Below, piece after piece: positions 1-9,137 of a stretch of DNA of 64,000 bases. The notes under the pieces are model-generated. The model saw only the letters and a list, made by a program, of their open reading frames with translations. It made no database searches and was not told where the DNA came from. This stretch comes from Sulfurimicrobium sp964552675 (GTDB taxonomy: Bacteria; Pseudomonadota; Gammaproteobacteria; Burkholderiales; Sulfuricellaceae): the NCBI GenBank assembly GCA_964552675.1, contig CAZKHJ010000004.1, positions 69,166-133,165 on the forward strand. Direction: 5' to 3'. Position 1 is the stretch's first letter. The number at the start of each line of letters is the position of its first letter. The position numbers were made by a program, and so were the translations under genes.

Positions 1-1
1 C

Positions 2-1519
2 CAGCCGACGGTCATTCTGGCCAAGACGGTGAAGGGCTACGGCATGGGCGAATCAGGCGAAGGCCAGAATATCACCCATCAGGCGAAGAAAATGTCCGAC
101 GCGGCATTGAAGCAGTTTCGCGACCGCTTCAACATTCCCATCGCCGACGATCAGCTTTCCAGCGTGCCGCTTTACCGTCCGGCCGAAGACAGCCCGGAAA
201 TCCAGTATCTCAAGGAGCGCCGCAAGTCGCTGGGCGGCTATCTGCCGGCACGGCGGCAGAAGGCGGCAGCGCTCGACGTGCCTTCGCTCAAGGACTTCGA
301 TGCCATCCTCGCCGGTACCGGCGAGCGCGAAATCTCGACTACCATGGCATTCGTGCGCGTGCTCTCGACGCTGGTCAAGGACAAGGTGATCGGCAAGCAC
401 ATCGTGCCTATCGTGCCCGATGAGGCCCGCACCTTCGGCATGGAAGGCATGTTCCGCCAGCTCGGCATCTATTCCTCGCAGGGACAGCTGTACGAACCGC
501 AGGATGCTGACCAGGTGATGTATTACCGCGAAGCCAAGACCGGCCAGATCCTGGAAGAAGGCATCAACGAGGCCGGCGCCTTCGCTTCCTGGGTGGCCGC
601 CGCGACCAGCTACAGCAACCACGGCGTGGCGATGATCCCGTTTTACATCTACTACTCGATGTTCGGCTTCCAGCGCATCGGCGACCTCGCCTGGCTGGCG
701 GGCGATTCGCGCGCGCGCGGCTTCCTGCTCGGCGGCACGGCAGGACGCACCACGCTCAACGGCGAGGGCCTGCAGCATGAGGATGGCCACAGCCATCTGC
801 AGGCAGCAACCATCCCCAACTGCATCACCTATGACCCGGCCTATGCCTACGAACTGGCGGTGATCGTCCAGGACGGTCTGCGCCGCATGTACCAGGAGCA
901 GGAGGATGTGTATTACTACCTCACGGTGATGAACGAAAACTACGTTCATCCGCCCATGCCCAAGGGCGTGGAGGAGGGCATCATCAAGGGGATGTACCTG
1001 CTGAAGAAAGCCGGCAAGAAGAAACTCAAGGTGCGCCTGATGGGCTCGGGCACCATTCTGCGCGAAGTGGAAGCGGCCGCCGAACTGCTGGAAAACGATT
1101 TCGGCGTGTCTGCCGAGGTGTGGAGCGTCACCAGCTTCAACGAGTTGCGCCGCGACGGCCTGGATGCCGGGCGCTGGAACATGCTGCACCCGGAAAAACC
1201 GCAGCGTGAAAGCTATGTCGCGAAATGCCTCAAGGGTGGCAAGGAGCCGGTGATCGCTTCCACCGACTACATGAAGGCCTATGCCGACCAGATCCGCGAA
1301 TTCGTGCCGGCGAGCTATATCACCCTTGGTACCGACGGCTTTGGTCGCAGCGACAGCCGCGAGAAGCTGCGCCGCTTTTTCGAGGTGGACCGCTATTACG
1401 TTGCAGTGGCGGCGCTCAAGGCCTTGGCCGATGAAGGGACAGTGCCCGCAGCCCAGGTGAGCGAGGCGATGAAAAAATACGGCATCGACCCGAATAAACC
1501 CAATCCGGTGACGGTGTAA
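2..1519 (+). CDS. aceE: Pyruvate dehydrogenase E1 component (AceE), C-terminal part
   Basis: Open from the left edge of the window, so the start lies upstream; about 505 C-terminal residues are present. This is the homodimeric, AceE-type E1, which uses thiamine diphosphate to decarboxylate pyruvate and acetylate the lipoyl group of E2. The visible part covers the pyrimidine-binding and C-terminal domains: the stretch around GTGEREISTTMAFVR, the segment NEAGAFASWVAAATSYSNHG and the motif LQHEDGHSHL are typical of this family. The C-terminus (TDGFGRSDSREKLRRFFEVD) is complete. aceF follows after a 98-bp gap that holds an inverted repeat. The family assignment is firm; only the N-terminal half cannot be judged. 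Confidence 0.96.
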   Translation, partial: QPTVILAKTVKGYGMGESGEGQNITHQAKKMSDAALKQFRDRFNIPIADDQLSSVPLYRPAEDSPEIQYLKERRKSLGGYLPARRQKAAALDVPSLKDFDAILAGTGEREISTTMAFVRVLSTLVKDKVIGKHIVPIVPDEARTFGMEGMFRQLGIYSSQGQLYEPQDADQVMYYREAKTGQILEEGINEAGAFASWVAAATSYSNHGVAMIPFYIYYSMFGFQRIGDLAWLAGDSRARGFLLGGTAGRTTLNGEGLQHEDGHSHLQAATIPNCITYDPAYAYELAVIVQDGLRRMYQEQEDVYYYLTVMNENYVHPPMPKGVEEGIIKGMYLLKKAGKKKLKVRLMGSGTILREVEAAAELLENDFGVSAEVWSVTSFNELRRDGLDAGRWNMLHPEKPQRESYVAKCLKGGKEPVIASTDYMKAYADQIREFVPASYITLGTDGFGRSDSREKLRRFFEVDRYYVAVAALKALADEGTVPAAQVSEAMKKYGIDPNKPNPVTV

Positions 1520-1531
1520 GGAAGTTTTTCA

Positions 1532-1596
1532 ACCGCGAAGGGCGCCGAGGCAATGCAGAAAAGCCTTCCTTTGCGATACTTTGCGCCCTTCGCGGT
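1532..1596. repeat. Inverted repeat between aceE and aceF
   Basis: A perfect 14-bp inverted repeat: accgcgaagggcgc at 1532-1545 pairs with its reverse complement at 1583-1596, with a 37-nt spacer. It fills most of the aceE-aceF gap. It has no T-run after it, so it looks like a short interspersed palindromic repeat or an mRNA-processing hairpin rather than a terminator. Short repeats of this general sequence type occur between genes in a number of proteobacterial genomes; that is from general knowledge and was not tested here. Confidence 0.7.
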
Positions 1597-1617
1597 GAAG
1601 AGTCAGGAGAAATAATA

Positions 1618-2925
1618 GTGTCAAATATCAAGGAAGTGCGCGTCCCGGACATCGGCAATTTCCCCGAGGTGGACGTCATCGAGGTGCTGGTCAGGGAAGG
1701 CGATGTGGTCAGGGCAGAGGATTCGCTGGTCACGCTGGAGAGCGACAAGGCTACCATGGATATTCCTGCGCCCTTTGGCGGGGTGGTGAAGTCGGTACGC
1801 ATCAAGGCGGGAGAAAAGGCAGCCGAAGGCACGCTGATCCTGACCATGGCGGTGACTGAAGGCGCAGTGAGCCAGTCTGCGGCGCCTGCCGCGCCGGTTT
1901 CCCCGCCTGTGGCAGAAGCGAAGCCGGTGCAGCAAACTGCGGCGGCACCAACTCCTCCTGCCCCTCAACTCTCCCCCGCTCCCCTTGTCAGGGGAGAGAC
2001 TGTGGTGGAGAGCAGTGGCAAGGTTCACGCCAGCCCGTCGGTGCGCGCCTTTGCACGCGAACTTGGTGTTGATCTTACCCTGGTCAATGGCTCCGGCCCG
2101 AAACGCCGCGTTCTGAAAGAAGACGTGCAGGCTTTCGTCAAGGCCGAACTGGCCAAGCCGCGCGGTGCTGCTGCGGGGGGGCTGAGCCTGGGCCTGGCGG
2201 CCATGCCGGCGGTCGATTTCAGCAAGTTTGGCGAAGTCGAGGTCAAGGCGCTGTCCAAGATCAAGAAAATTTCTGGCGCCAACCTGCACCGCAACTGGGT
2301 GGCGGCACCGCACATTACCCAGTTCGAGGAAGCGGATATCACCGACCTGGAAGCTTTCCGCAAGTCCATGCTCGATGAAGCCGCCAAACAGGGGGTCAAA
2401 CTGACGCTGCTGCCTTTCCTGATGAAGGCGCTGGTGGCGGGCATGAAGGCTTTCCCCGAGTTCAATGCTTCGCTCGCGGCGGATGGCGAGAGCCTGATTC
2501 TGAAGAAATATTTCCATTTCGGTTTTGCCGCAGATACGCCCGATGGGCTGGTGGTGCCGGTGATTCGCGATGTGGACCAGAAAGGTCTGCTCGAAATCGC
2601 ACGCGAACTGGCTACACTTTCAGCCAAAGCGCGCGAGAAAAAGATTACGCCGGGCGAGATGCAGGGCGGCTGTTTCACCATCTCCAGCCTGGGTGGCATC
2701 GGCGGCACTTATTTCACACCCATCATCAATCTGCCTGAAGTGGCAATTCTCGGCGTGTCGCGTGCCAGCATGAAACCGCTGTGGAACGGCAAGGAGTTTG
2801 TGCCACGTCTCATGCTGCCCCTATCGCTGTCCTATGATCATCGCGTGATTGACGGCGCGCTGGGCGCTCGTTTAACCTCCTTCCTGTCAAGTGTGCTGGG
2901 CGATGTGCGGCGCTTGCTGCTATAA
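1618..2925 (+). CDS. aceF: Pyruvate dehydrogenase E2, dihydrolipoyllysine acetyltransferase
   Basis: 435 aa, GTG start at 1618 preceded by an AGGAG-type ribosome site. It transfers the acetyl group from E1-reduced lipoate to CoA. Residues 1-75 form one lipoyl domain, with the lipoylated lysine in ESDKATMDIP. An Ala/Pro linker follows (about 80-130), then the E1/E3-binding domain (about 138-175; SPSVRAFARELGVDL) and the catalytic domain with the active-site motif SYDHRVIDG near the C-terminus. One lipoyl domain instead of three makes it shorter than the E. coli enzyme, as is usual in this bacterial group. Part of the linker is encoded by a small palindromic DNA segment (1979-1996). Confidence 0.96.
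   Translation: MSNIKEVRVPDIGNFPEVDVIEVLVREGDVVRAEDSLVTLESDKATMDIPAPFGGVVKSVRIKAGEKAAEGTLILTMAVTEGAVSQSAAPAAPVSPPVAEAKPVQQTAAAPTPPAPQLSPAPLVRGETVVESSGKVHASPSVRAFARELGVDLTLVNGSGPKRRVLKEDVQAFVKAELAKPRGAAAGGLSLGLAAMPAVDFSKFGEVEVKALSKIKKISGANLHRNWVAAPHITQFEEADITDLEAFRKSMLDEAAKQGVKLTLLPFLMKALVAGMKAFPEFNASLAADGESLILKKYFHFGFAADTPDGLVVPVIRDVDQKGLLEIARELATLSAKAREKKITPGEMQGGCFTISSLGGIGGTYFTPIINLPEVAILGVSRASMKPLWNGKEFVPRLMLPLSLSYDHRVIDGALGARLTSFLSSVLGDVRRLLL
1979..1996. repeat. Small palindrome inside the aceF linker
   Basis: ctcccc (1979-1984) and ggggag (1991-1996) flank a 6-nt loop, within a C-rich then G-rich segment coding for residues around LSPAPLVRG. The coding style differs from the surrounding Ala/Pro linker and resembles interspersed repeats that are sometimes found inside protein linkers. 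Confidence 0.4.
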
Positions 2926-2958
2926 AAAATCATAAAATAATTTCAAGGAGGAGCAACC

Positions 2959-4614
2959 ATGATCAAAACCAAACGAGTGGCAAGCCGCCTGTATTTTCTC
3001 GTTGCGTTCATGGCTGCGACCATGATTACTATGGGCGTGGTGGGCATTACCAATATGTCCAAGGTACTCGACTCGCTGGAAACCGTTTATAACGACCGCA
3101 CCGTTCCGACCGGAGACCTGTCCCGCATTCAGGCGCTGCTCAATGGCAGTTTTTCCGAGGTGCTGCGTGCGCTGCAACACAACCCGGCCCATGAAATTTC
3201 CAAGCTGCATGATCACCCGGTGGGCGAACATGTCAATCGGGTGAAAAAGAACCTTGATACGATGAAAGAGCTTTGGGCCAAGTACATGGCGACTTCCCTG
3301 ACGCCCGAGGAAAAGGTGCTGGCCGAGCAGTATGAAAAGCAGAGCGCGCGTTATATCGCCGAGGTGCTGAGCCCGGCACTGGAGGCCCTGAGTAAGGGTG
3401 ACTACTCGATGGGCATGACGGAACGCTTTCTCAAGGGCAACCGCAGCATTGGTGGTGATGCCGAGAAGACCATGAGCCAACTGGTTGAGTTGCAGATGCG
3501 GGTGGCGGCCGAGGAATATGGAAAGGGCGAGGCGAAATTCCGTTTCGCACGCAATATGGCAATGGGTTTCATCAGCCTGGCGCTGATTTTTGGATTGATG
3601 CTGGCCCTCTGGATCATTCGTTCCATTACGATTCCTTTGGGTGAAGTGCGGGCCACCATTGCTGTGGTCGAGCGCGATAGCGATTTCACGCGCCGGGTGG
3701 ATGTCGATAGCCACGACGAAGTGGGGGAGATGTCCAAATCCTTCAACCAGCTGATTGCGACGATGCGGGAAACGGCGCGCTCCGTGCTGGAAAATGTGGC
3801 GCGGGTGTCCGATTCGGTGGGCAGCCTGGCCACGAGTTCCCATCAGGTGGCCTCCAGTTCGGAGCGGCAAAGTGAAGCTGCATCGGCCATGGCAGCATCG
3901 GTGGAGCAAATGACGGTGAGCATCAACCATGTTTCCGACAGCGCGCGGGATGCGCTGGCAATCTCGCGTAAATCCGGCGAACTGTCAGCCCAGGGTGGTG
4001 AGGTGATTCACCGCGCGGTGGACGAGATGAACCAGATTGCGGGCACCGTGCGTCAGGCATCGCAGGCCATTGATAGTCTGGGCCAGCAATCAGAGCAGAT
4101 TACTTCCGTCGTCCAGGTGATCAAGGAAGTGGCCGACCAGACCAATTTGCTGGCGCTCAATGCAGCGATCGAGGCAGCACGTGCTGGCGAGCAGGGGCGC
4201 GGTTTTGCCGTGGTGGCCGACGAAGTCAGGAAGCTGGCCGAACGCACCACCAAGGCAACCGAGGAAATTGCTGCCATGGTCAATTCCATGCAGGAAAGTG
4301 CCCGCTCTGCGGTGACGACCATGGACAATGCGGTGGAACGGGTCGGCAGTGGCGCAACCCTGGCCCAGCAGGCCGGCGAGGCGATCAACCAGATCCGTTC
4401 GGGCGCGGAGCGGGTGGTGCATGTGGTCAATGACATTACGTCGGCCCTGGCCGAGCAGAGTGTTGCCAGCAATGATATCGCCAGCCATGTCGAGCGCGTG
4501 GCGCAAATGACTGAAGAAAACAGCGCAGCGGCGGGTGAAGCCGCGCAGTCGGCAGAGCATCTGCAGCAGTTGGCGGGCGAAATGCGCAGTGCGGTGAGCC
4601 GCTTTAAAATTTAA
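2959..4614 (+). CDS. Methyl-accepting chemotaxis protein
   Basis: 551 aa, ATG with AAGGAGG a few bases upstream. A transmembrane chemoreceptor: TM1 about residues 10-32, a periplasmic four-helix-bundle-type sensor of about 160 residues, TM2 about 197-217, a HAMP domain (about 218-270) and a long cytoplasmic coiled-coil signalling domain. The hairpin tip contains the invariant EVADQTNLLALNAAIEAARA stretch that contacts CheA and CheW. There is no C-terminal NWETF-type tether for CheR. The ligand is unknown. It lies between aceF and lpd with gaps of 33 and 39 bp on the same strand, so it is probably transcribed with the pyruvate dehydrogenase genes. That is an unusual setting; a role in sensing pyruvate or energy status would be an inference. 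Confidence 0.93.
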   Translation: MIKTKRVASRLYFLVAFMAATMITMGVVGITNMSKVLDSLETVYNDRTVPTGDLSRIQALLNGSFSEVLRALQHNPAHEISKLHDHPVGEHVNRVKKNLDTMKELWAKYMATSLTPEEKVLAEQYEKQSARYIAEVLSPALEALSKGDYSMGMTERFLKGNRSIGGDAEKTMSQLVELQMRVAAEEYGKGEAKFRFARNMAMGFISLALIFGLMLALWIIRSITIPLGEVRATIAVVERDSDFTRRVDVDSHDEVGEMSKSFNQLIATMRETARSVLENVARVSDSVGSLATSSHQVASSSERQSEAASAMAASVEQMTVSINHVSDSARDALAISRKSGELSAQGGEVIHRAVDEMNQIAGTVRQASQAIDSLGQQSEQITSVVQVIKEVADQTNLLALNAAIEAARAGEQGRGFAVVADEVRKLAERTTKATEEIAAMVNSMQESARSAVTTMDNAVERVGSGATLAQQAGEAINQIRSGAERVVHVVNDITSALAEQSVASNDIASHVERVAQMTEENSAAAGEAAQSAEHLQQLAGEMRSAVSRFKI

Positions 4615-4653
4615 TCGCTATCAGGAGCGGGCAAATCGCCCGCAGGTGGAACC

Positions 4654-6357
4654 ATGAGCAAGATCATTGAAATAACCGTGCCGGATATCGGCGACTTCAA
4701 CAATGTGCCGGTGATTGAAGTGCTGGTCAAACCGGGAGACAAGGTGGAGAAAGATACTTCGCTGGTCACCCTTGAAAGTGACAAATCAACGATGGAAATC
4801 CCTTCCAGCCACGCTGGAACGGTGAAGTCGATCCGGCTCAAGGTGGGCGACAAGGTATCGCAGGGCAGCGAGATCCTCACCCTGGAAGTGGCGGATGCCG
4901 CACCCGTAGTAGCGGAGGCGCCTGTAGCCGCGCCTGAACCGGTTGCAGCCAGTGGCGAGATTCATGCTGATGTGGTGGTGCTGGGCGCTGGCCCCGGCGG
5001 TTATACGGCGGCCTTCCGTGCTGCCGACCTGGGCAAGAAAGTGGTGCTGATCGAGCGTTACGCCTCGCTGGGCGGAGTCTGCCTCAACGTCGGCTGCATT
5101 CCCTCCAAGGCGCTGCTGCATGTGGCAAAAGTGATTGCCGAGGCGGAAGACATGGGTGCCCACGGGGTCAAGTTCGCCAAGCCGAAGGTGGATATCGATC
5201 AGGTGCGCGGCTGGAAGGAAAGCGTGGTGAACCGCTTGACCGGCGGCCTGTCCCAGCTTGCCAAACAGCGTAACGTGCAGGTCATTCACGGCAGGGGGCA
5301 GTTCATCGCGCCGCATCACCTCAAGGTGGAAACTGCCGAGGGCGAAGTCAGCGTGTCTTTCGATAATGCCATCATTGCCGCCGGTTCGCAGGCAGTCAAA
5401 ATCCCGTCCTTCCCCGATGATCCTCGCGTGATGGATTCCACCGGTGCGCTGGCCCTGGCGGATGTGCCGAAGAAAATGCTGGTGATCGGCGGCGGCATCA
5501 TCGGGCTGGAAATGGCCACGGTATACCATGCGCTTGGTGCCAGAATTACTGTGGTAGAGCTGGGCGAGCAGCTTATTCCGGGCTGCGACAAGGATATCGT
5601 CAAGCCCTTGCACAAGAAAATCGAAAAACACTACGAGATTTTCCTCAAGACCAAGGTGGCCGGCCTGGAAGCGAAGAAAGACGGCATCGTGGCGACCTTT
5701 GAGGGCGAGAATGCGCCTGCACCCCAGACTTTTGACCGGGTTCTGGTGGCAGTGGGGCGCCGCCCCAATGGCAAGCTGATTGGGGCCGAGCATGCCGGTA
5801 TCCAGGTCAACGAGCAAGGTTTCATCCCGGTGGACAGGCAGCAGCGTACCAATGTGCCGCACATTTTCGCCATCGGCGATATCGTGGGCCAACCGATGCT
5901 GGCGCACAAGGCGGTGCACGAGGGCAAGGTGGCGGCAGAGGTCATCGCTGGTCACAAGGCGGCTTTCGATGCCCGCACCATTCCCTCCGTCGCCTATACC
6001 GACCCGGAGGTGGCGTGGATGGGACTGACCGAAACCGAGGCCAGGGCAAAAGGCATTGACTATGAGAAGGCCAGCTTTCCCTGGGCGGCCAGCGGTCGTG
6101 CGCTGTCGATCAATGCCGACTACGGTGCCACCAAGCTGCTGCTGGACAAGGATACCAAGCGCATCATCGGCGCCGGCATCGTCGGCCCGAACGCGGGTGA
6201 GCTCATTGCCGAAGCAGTGCTGGCGCTGGAAATGGGTGCCGATGCACAGGATCTCGGCCTGACCATTCATCCCCATCCTACCCTGTCGGAAACCTTGTGT
6301 TTCGCTGCCGAAATGGCAGAGGGAACAATTACCGACCTCTTTATCAAGCGCAAGTAG
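4654..6357 (+). CDS. lpdA: Dihydrolipoamide dehydrogenase (E3) with N-terminal lipoyl domain
   Basis: 567 aa. Residues 1-75 are a lipoyl domain (lysine in ESDKSTMEIP), followed by a short Ala/Pro linker and a full FAD/NAD disulfide oxidoreductase. The FAD motif VVLGAGPGGYTAAFRA starts near residue 109, the redox-active disulfide is GGVCLNVGCIPSK, the NAD motif is VIGGGIIGLE, and the C-terminal His-Glu pair is in HPHPTLSETL. It reoxidises the dihydrolipoyl groups of the pyruvate dehydrogenase complex. A lipoyl domain fused to E3 is common in beta- and some gammaproteobacteria. It is the last gene of the aceE-aceF-mcp-lpd unit; the nitrate sensor gene starts 33 bp downstream. Confidence 0.96.
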   Translation: MSKIIEITVPDIGDFNNVPVIEVLVKPGDKVEKDTSLVTLESDKSTMEIPSSHAGTVKSIRLKVGDKVSQGSEILTLEVADAAPVVAEAPVAAPEPVAASGEIHADVVVLGAGPGGYTAAFRAADLGKKVVLIERYASLGGVCLNVGCIPSKALLHVAKVIAEAEDMGAHGVKFAKPKVDIDQVRGWKESVVNRLTGGLSQLAKQRNVQVIHGRGQFIAPHHLKVETAEGEVSVSFDNAIIAAGSQAVKIPSFPDDPRVMDSTGALALADVPKKMLVIGGGIIGLEMATVYHALGARITVVELGEQLIPGCDKDIVKPLHKKIEKHYEIFLKTKVAGLEAKKDGIVATFEGENAPAPQTFDRVLVAVGRRPNGKLIGAEHAGIQVNEQGFIPVDRQQRTNVPHIFAIGDIVGQPMLAHKAVHEGKVAAEVIAGHKAAFDARTIPSVAYTDPEVAWMGLTETEARAKGIDYEKASFPWAASGRALSINADYGATKLLLDKDTKRIIGAGIVGPNAGELIAEAVLALEMGADAQDLGLTIHPHPTLSETLCFAAEMAEGTITDLFIKRK

Positions 6358-6390
6358 GCGTATGGATAGCCTGGCTGGCTGGAAGTGCCC

Positions 6391-8322
6391 ATGATCGCGC
6401 CCTTCCGCACGCTAAGCTCGAAACTGGTGGGTATTCTGCTCGCCTTTTTCTGCGTTGCCCTGATTGCCATTGGCCTGACCCTGTATGTTTCCTGGCAGCT
6501 GGAAGGTGGCGCGGCTGCAATCAATGATGCTGGCAGCGAACGCATGCGTTCCTATCGCCTGGCCTATCTGCTGGCCTACAACATCCACTTTGGGCTGGAC
6601 CAGGAGAGTATGGAGGGTGAAGTGCAGCGGGAAATGGTTGCCTTCGAGAAAACGCTCATGGACCTGGAGCAGGGTGACCCGTCTCGTCCGCTGCTGCTGC
6701 CCAAGGATGAGGGCGTGCGGCGTCAGATGGCGAGCCTCAGGCTGGAATGGCAGGGCCATATCCGTCCGCTGCTGGAAGGCGTTCTGGGCAGCCATGATGC
6801 CGAACTACGCCAGCGTCTGCTGAAGGAAGGACGGCCTGCGGTAGAGAATTTCGTCGGCATGGTCAATGGACTGGTATTGAGTGTCGAACGTGATAACGCC
6901 TATAAAACCAGTCTGTTGCGCTCCATTCAGCTGGGTCTGGTGATGCTGGCCATCATGGGTACGGTGATCCTCATTTTCCTGATGTATCTGCTCATCATCC
7001 GTCCTGCCACCAAGCTGCAGGAAGGCATACAGCGCATGGCCGCCGAGGACTTCAGTGTGCGTGTGCCAGTGGAGACCAACGACGAGTTCGGTGCGTTGGC
7101 GCTGGGTTTCAACCGTATGGCCGACCACCTGGAAGGTCTCTACACCACCCTGGAGCAGCGGGTGGAAGCGAAAACGCATAGCCTGGAAGAAAAGAACCAG
7201 GAACTGGCTCTGCTCTATGAAATCACTGCCTTTCTGAATGAGCCTGTGGCGGTAGAGGATCTCTGCCGCCGCTTTATCCGACGCCTGATGGCTCAGTTCG
7301 ACGCGCAAGGGGGCGCGGTGCGGCTGGTGGATGCCAAGTCGCAGAAAATCCATCTGGTGGTGAGTGAGGGCCTGAGTGATGACTTCGCCCAGAAAGAATC
7401 CTGTCTCAACATGGGCGAGTGCCTGTGCGGCGGCGCAGCGAGCACGCAGACCCCGGCTTTCTTTGATCTGTATCAGCCGACCGAAATGAAGCTGATGTAT
7501 AACTGCCGCGACGAGGGCTATCGCTCGGTGTCGGTGTTCACCATCCGCGTGAAAAAACGGCTGATCGGCATTTTCAATCTTTATTTCGGCAAGGCGCGTG
7601 GTTTTTCGTCGATGGAGGTGCAATTGCTGGAGACGGTCGGACAGCATCTTGGCGCAGCCATCGAGGGACAGCGCCTGGTGTCGCGCGAGAAGGAAATGGC
7701 CATTTCCGAAGAGCGCAACCTGTTGGCGCAGGAATTGCACGACAGCATTGCGCAGGGATTGGCGTTCCTGAATATCCAGGTGCAGATGCTGGGAGACTCG
7801 ATCAGGAGTGGCAATGAGCAGGAGGTGATGGAGGGTCTGTCTCACATTCGCGAGGGAGTGCAGGAAAGCTATGACGATGTGCGCGAATTGCTGGTCCATT
7901 TCCGTACCCGAGTTCACCAGTCCGATCTGGAGGGGGCAATCCGCAGCACGCTGGAAAAATTTGAGGGCCAGACCGGCATCAAGACGGATTTGCACATTGA
8001 CGGCACGGGCACGCCGCTCGATACTGAGAACGAGACCCAGGTGTTGCATATCGTGCAGGAAGCCCTGTCCAATGTCAGGAAGCACACCGGGGCCAGCGCC
8101 GTATCGGTGAAAATTTCACGTGACGGCGCCTTTGTGATCTCGGTGCGCGACAATGGACGGGGCTTCAATCCCGCCTTGCAGCCGGGGGACTCCCATGTTG
8201 GCATCAGCATCATGAAGGAGCGGGCACACCGCATCGGTGGCCAGTTGGAAATTGTTTCCGCGCCAAGCGAGGGCGCCGAAGTCAGACTGATCCTCAGCAA
8301 AACGCAGAAGGAAGCTGCATGA
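6391..8322 (+). CDS. narX: Nitrate/nitrite sensor histidine kinase, NarX-like
   Basis: 643 aa from the ATG at 6391 (a GTG at 6385 is also in frame). TM1 about 12-34, a periplasmic helical sensor, TM2 about 180-202, HAMP about 203-255, a GAF-like central module about 270-425, then a HisKA_3-type kinase. The first periplasmic helix carries a P-box-like INDAGSERMRSYRL, the nitrate-binding signature of NarX/NarQ. The central module has a cysteine cluster (C-x5-C-x-C), as in many NarX relatives. The phospho-accepting histidine is about residue 450 in QELHDSIAQ; N-box and G-box residues follow (DNGRGF). It overlaps narL by 4 bp (ATGA), so the two are translationally coupled. NarX rather than NarQ is chosen from the cysteine module and linkage to nar genes. 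Confidence 0.9.
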   Translation: MIAPFRTLSSKLVGILLAFFCVALIAIGLTLYVSWQLEGGAAAINDAGSERMRSYRLAYLLAYNIHFGLDQESMEGEVQREMVAFEKTLMDLEQGDPSRPLLLPKDEGVRRQMASLRLEWQGHIRPLLEGVLGSHDAELRQRLLKEGRPAVENFVGMVNGLVLSVERDNAYKTSLLRSIQLGLVMLAIMGTVILIFLMYLLIIRPATKLQEGIQRMAAEDFSVRVPVETNDEFGALALGFNRMADHLEGLYTTLEQRVEAKTHSLEEKNQELALLYEITAFLNEPVAVEDLCRRFIRRLMAQFDAQGGAVRLVDAKSQKIHLVVSEGLSDDFAQKESCLNMGECLCGGAASTQTPAFFDLYQPTEMKLMYNCRDEGYRSVSVFTIRVKKRLIGIFNLYFGKARGFSSMEVQLLETVGQHLGAAIEGQRLVSREKEMAISEERNLLAQELHDSIAQGLAFLNIQVQMLGDSIRSGNEQEVMEGLSHIREGVQESYDDVRELLVHFRTRVHQSDLEGAIRSTLEKFEGQTGIKTDLHIDGTGTPLDTENETQVLHIVQEALSNVRKHTGASAVSVKISRDGAFVISVRDNGRGFNPALQPGDSHVGISIMKERAHRIGGQLEIVSAPSEGAEVRLILSKTQKEAA

Positions 8323-8993
8323 AGCCGATCAGAGTGCTCATCGTTGACGACCATACCCTGTTTCGTAGCGGCATCAAGCTGCTGTTGCAGCGGCAGAAGG
8401 ATTTCGAGGTGGTGGGCGAGGCCGGAGATGGCCTGGAAGGGGTCAAGCGCGCCAAATCGCTCAAGCCGGATGTGGTGCTGCTCGATCTGCATATGCCCGG
8501 CATCAGCGGGCGCGAGGCGGTGGGCCTGATTACCGAGGAAGCGCCGGAAACGCGGGTAGTCATGCTTACCGTGTCGGAGGACGCAGAAGACCTGGTGGAT
8601 TGCCTGCGCGCCGGTGCGGCGGGTTATCTGCTGAAGAATATCGAGACTGATTACCTGGTCAATGCCATACAGGGTGCGGTGCGCGGTGAGTCCATCATCT
8701 CTCCGCTGATGACGGGAAAGCTGGTGCAGGGCTTGCGTACCCAGCCTAAAACCGAAATGGCTCCTCAGCAAGCAGAGGCCGAGCGCGAAAAGCTGACCCC
8801 GCGCGAGAAGGAAATCATTACCCTGCTCGCCAAGGGTGCCAGCAACAAGGAAATGGCGCGTGTCCTGAACGTGGCCGAGAGCACGGTAAAAATCCACGTT
8901 CAGAGCATACTCAAGAAACTCAATCTCACCAGCCGGGTGCAGGCTGCGGTATACGCCGTGGAACATGGCCTGGCCCAGCGGGAAGATCTGTAG
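8319..8993 (+). CDS. narL: Response regulator, NarL family
   Basis: 224 aa. Receiver domain (1-120) with acidic pocket VDDH at 9-12, phospho-acceptor Asp56 in LLDLHMPG and the conserved Lys in LLKN; a GerE/LuxR-type helix-turn-helix at about 155-215 (LTPREKEIITLLAKGASNKEMA). It starts inside the end of the sensor kinase gene. By family it would bind heptamer sites and control the nitrate respiration operon that begins 217 bp downstream; I could not recognise a clear pair of consensus heptamers there. Confidence 0.92.
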   Translation: MKPIRVLIVDDHTLFRSGIKLLLQRQKDFEVVGEAGDGLEGVKRAKSLKPDVVLLDLHMPGISGREAVGLITEEAPETRVVMLTVSEDAEDLVDCLRAGAAGYLLKNIETDYLVNAIQGAVRGESIISPLMTGKLVQGLRTQPKTEMAPQQAEAEREKLTPREKEIITLLAKGASNKEMARVLNVAESTVKIHVQSILKKLNLTSRVQAAVYAVEHGLAQREDL

Positions 8994-9055
8994 CGCGTCC
9001 CAGAATCATCCCGGCCTGCAAGGGGCCGGGTACTGTGATTACGCCATTAGCCAAA

Positions 9056-9087
9056 GTAACTAGTCCCTCGGGTTGCTGTAACTAGTC
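9056..9087. promoter_or_regulatory. Tandem 10-bp direct repeats upstream of the nar operon
   Basis: gtaactagtc occurs at 9056-9065 and again at 9078-9087. The start-to-start distance is 22 bp, close to two helical turns, so both copies would face the same side of the DNA. They lie in the 217-bp gap between narL and narK1, about 125-155 bp before the narK1 start, where an activator or repressor of the operon would be expected. No canonical FNR box was seen. The regulatory role is an inference. Confidence 0.4.
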
Positions 9088-9137
9088 ACTGCGGTTGGCC
9101 ACCCCCCCTTTTGCACCTCTCCAACTGTTCTTTCGAC

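Noticed and set aside
4786..6276. Long antisense frame over lpd
   Set aside because: Shadow of the lipoamide dehydrogenase codons, without any recognisable motif or ribosome site.
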